From Clostridia bacterium (lineage in GTDB: Bacteria; Bacillota; Clostridia; Christensenellales; Borkfalkiaceae): a stretch of 45,058 bases of DNA. Under the pieces are notes generated by a model that had not been told where the DNA came from, ran no database searches, and saw only the letters and a program-made list of their open reading frames with translations. The stretch lies in NCBI GenBank assembly GCA_017463425.1, contig JAFTPE010000005.1:1-45058 (forward strand). Reading direction: 5' to 3'. How positions within the stretch are numbered: the first letter of the stretch is position 1; the number at the start of each line of letters is the position of its first letter. Below, piece by piece: positions 43,022 to 45,058 of this stretch. The translations under genes and the position numbers were made by a program.

Positions 43022-43545
43022 TGAAAAAGATTACGGCTCATGAAATTGCATTGTCGGCGCTCTCTTGCGCGATAGCGACGATTTTTCTGACGATAGGCGT
43101 ACATTCGGCTCTGTTGCTGTTTACAGGGTATTTGTTCGCCTGTATCGCCTTAATGTTGCCCTTGGCGAAACGGAGCTTTAAAGGGTATGCTTTGGCGTAT
43201 GCGGCGACGTGCGTTTTGGGGTTTATATTCAATTCGGGAAGGTTGTTCGATTTGTTGCCGTTCGTGATGTTTTTCGGACTGCATCCGATTGTAAACGAAT
43301 GGCAATTAAAAACGAAAATCAACCGTTGGGTCGCGTGCGCGATAAAGGCGCTTTGGTTTGACGCGACTATGTACGTAATTTGGCGGTTCGTCTTTGGCGG
43401 AACGAGCGCGATTGCGCTGTTGGATCAATATATCATTCCTGTTTTATTGGTGTTCGGTTCGGCATTTTTCGTAGCGTACGATTATTTGATGTACCGTTGG
43501 CGGGCAGGCGTCAATATGCTCGTGAAACGGATTGATAAGAAATGA
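43021..43545 (+). CDS. Multi-pass membrane protein
   Basis: 174 residues with about five hydrophobic helices (LSALSCAIATIFLTIGV, LLFTGYLFACIALMLP, YALAYAATCVLGFIF, LLPFVMFFGLHP, IIPVLLVFGSAFFVAY). Its first base is the last base of the preceding stop codon, so it belongs to the DUF5685-J-domain operon. The layout resembles small ECF S-component or DUF-type integral proteins, but I do not recognise a family. Ends in TGA. Confidence 0.7.
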   Translation: MKKITAHEIALSALSCAIATIFLTIGVHSALLLFTGYLFACIALMLPLAKRSFKGYALAYAATCVLGFIFNSGRLFDLLPFVMFFGLHPIVNEWQLKTKINRWVACAIKALWFDATMYVIWRFVFGGTSAIALLDQYIIPVLLVFGSAFFVAYDYLMYRWRAGVNMLVKRIDKK

Positions 43546-43547
43546 CG

Positions 43548-43580
43548 GGGGCAGGGTTGCGTTGAAGTAAAATTTTGGGC
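43548..43580 (+). repeat. Single degenerate TACGCGTTGAA repeat
   Basis: GGCAGGGTTGCGTTGAAGTAA is a diverged copy of the dispersed element, between the membrane protein and rlmD. Confidence 0.35.
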
Positions 43581-43621
43581 TAACCTTTTGGTTCGGAAGA
43601 AGAAAAAGGGAGGACGGATTT

Positions 43622-45058
43622 ATGATAGAAAAAAACGATATAATTTGCGCCGTTACGGATGCTATCGGCTCAAATGGCGAAGGCATCATCAGGCACGAAG
43701 GGATTACTTTTTTCGTGCCTGCTTGTTTACCCGGGGAAAAAGTTCGGTTTAAGGTGCTGAAAATCAAAGGGAATATAGGCTATGGCAAGGTGGAGGAGAT
43801 TTTGACCCCTGCCGAGGAGCGCGCACGTGAAAAATGTCCCGTATTTTTACGGTGCGGAGGGTGTTGTCTGCAACACCTTGACTATAACGCGCAGTTGGTG
43901 CATAAAAGTAACGTCGTGAAAGAGGCGCTGCGTAAGATTGCAGGGCTGAATATAGACGTACCTTTGACGGTGAAGAGCGATTATCCGTACGGGTATAGAA
44001 ATAAATTGCAAATGCCCGTGGGGGTGGATAAAGACGGGAACAGCGTTATCGGGTTTTACGCCGAACGCAGCCACCGTATCGTGCCTGTGGCAGCTTGCGC
44101 AATTCATCCCGAATGGGCAGAAACGCTGATTGCCATTTTAAAACGGTATATGGCAGAATGTGCGGTTAAGGGATACGACGAGGAGAACAAGACGGGGATT
44201 TTGCGGCATATCGTTGCCCGTGAAATCGGCGGGAAATTTATTATCACGTTGGTAGTTACAAAGTTTGCCTTGCCGAATATTTCGTATCTTATAGAATTGC
44301 TATCAAAGAGCTTTTACGAGTTTTCTTTATACTTAAATTGTAACGACAAAGACACCAACGTAATTTTTGGAAAAGAGTTTCAACTCGTACATGGTATAGG
44401 GGTTTTTGAATCGGAAGAACAGGGAATACGATACGAGGCAGGGCCGATTACCTTTTTACAAGTGAATGAAAACGTGCGGACGAAATTGTATAAAGATGCG
44501 GTGAAATCGGTGTGCGAGGACGGCGAGGAAGTGGTGATTGACGCGTATTCGGGCGGCGGTTTGTTGACGGCAATGTTGGCGAAAAAGGCGAAACGCGTGT
44601 ACGGGATAGAGTTAGAAAGTGAGGCGTCGCAATGCGCAGATTCGTTAAAAGAGAAGAATAAATTGCAAAATATGACGAAGATTTGCGGATACGTAGAAGA
44701 AAAATTGCCCGACGTTTTGAAGAAAGAGAAAGGCGAACAATTGCGCTTGATTCTCGATCCGCCTAGGGCAGGTATTGCGCGAAGCGTTTTAAAGGCGTTG
44801 CTTAGCAGTAAAATCCCGAAATTGACGATTATCAGTTGCAATCCTGCTACGCTTGCGCGAGATTTGGGAATTTTGACAGGGCAATTGATAGAGAGTGAAT
44901 CGGGAGAGTTGATTAAAAACCCTGCGTGCGCCAATTTGGGCAACGGCGAAGAGTTGAAAGGATTTTACTCGGTGGAAAAAATTCAGCCGTATGATATGTT
45001 CCCTCAGACCAAGCACGTGGAGACATTAGTTCAATTATCCCACAAAAAACCTGATACC
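43622..45058 (+). CDS. RlmD/RumA-type 23S rRNA (uracil-C5)-methyltransferase, 3' end outside window
   Basis: 479 residues visible, open to the window edge. It methylates uracil C5 in RNA using SAM. An N-terminal TRAM domain (~1-60) is followed by iron-sulfur ligands CPVFLRCGGCC (~78-88), the SAM-binding FLQVNENV (~285), DAYSGGGLLTAML (~308), and the catalytic SCNPATLARDLG (~400) after LDPPRAG. The end MFPQTKHVETLVQL is the family's C-terminal motif, so only a few residues are missing. SD GGGAGG is 6-8 nt upstream. RlmD versus RlmCD or TrmFO-like specificity is not resolvable. Confidence 0.93.
   Translation, partial: MIEKNDIICAVTDAIGSNGEGIIRHEGITFFVPACLPGEKVRFKVLKIKGNIGYGKVEEILTPAEERAREKCPVFLRCGGCCLQHLDYNAQLVHKSNVVKEALRKIAGLNIDVPLTVKSDYPYGYRNKLQMPVGVDKDGNSVIGFYAERSHRIVPVAACAIHPEWAETLIAILKRYMAECAVKGYDEENKTGILRHIVAREIGGKFIITLVVTKFALPNISYLIELLSKSFYEFSLYLNCNDKDTNVIFGKEFQLVHGIGVFESEEQGIRYEAGPITFLQVNENVRTKLYKDAVKSVCEDGEEVVIDAYSGGGLLTAMLAKKAKRVYGIELESEASQCADSLKEKNKLQNMTKICGYVEEKLPDVLKKEKGEQLRLILDPPRAGIARSVLKALLSSKIPKLTIISCNPATLARDLGILTGQLIESESGELIKNPACANLGNGEELKGFYSVEKIQPYDMFPQTKHVETLVQLSHKKPDT

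Overview
The window looks like chromosome from a Gram-positive (Firmicutes/Clostridia-type) anaerobe, probably an uncultured gut lineage. The signs are strong Shine-Dalgarno sites, TTGACA/TATAAT promoters, a T-box leader, single-chain GlyRS, formate-tetrahydrofolate ligase, zinc-type bL31, Xre regulators and lipobox surface proteins with Ser/Asp-rich linkers. A Christensenellales-like placement is my guess from the style of the lipoproteins and is not demonstrated. I saw no rRNA, tRNA, CRISPR array, transposase or phage genes. Of the 33 genes whose stop lies in the window, 29 end in TAA, 4 in TGA and none in TAG.

Layout. 1-6.4 kb: serS (minus strand, with an in-frame TAG), a P-type ATPase, a DnaQ-like exonuclease with a BRCT-like tail, and an RsmF-like rRNA methyltransferase. 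6.5-11 kb: a 1137-residue lipoprotein and a split TSUP transporter pair. 11.3-14.6 kb: Ppx/GppA-HD, Maf and an MreB-like ATPase. 14.7-15.4 kb: an unannotated ~545-nt transcript unit with its own promoter, tandem structured repeats and terminator. 15.7-23.3 kb: a tiny zinc-ribbon lipoprotein, an Xre regulator, glyQS, fhs, an S23-type four-helix-bundle gene enclosed by mirrored hairpin arrays, glnS and a CvpA-like membrane protein. 23.5-27.8 kb: an orphan TrpB2 under a T-box with a Trp specifier, a CFI-box-like gene divergent from an Xre regulator with operators in the promoter, a YfcE-type phosphodiesterase and a zinc-less MDR protein. 27.9-31.2 kb: rpmE, a YqhQ-PrmC fusion and prfA. 31.3-41.3 kb: a repeat-rich stretch (composite 180-bp units and GTCATTGCGAG elements) around a GIY-YIG gene, a Cys-repeat lipoprotein, an aminotransferase, a P-loop protein, thrC and a coiled-coil protein behind an attenuator-like leader. 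41.4-45.1 kb: a DUF5685 gene, a J-domain/Cys-tail gene, a membrane protein and an RlmD-like methyltransferase cut by the window edge.

Many genes serve translation: SerRS, GlyRS, GlnRS, bL31, PrmC with its substrate RF1, RsmF and RlmD. The least explained parts are non-coding: (1) the 14.7-15.3 kb RNA, (2) the mirrored four-hairpin arrays around the S23-type gene, (3) the 40.6-40.8 kb leader with mutually exclusive terminator and antiterminator, and (4) the 180-bp composite repeats. All structures were folded by eye.
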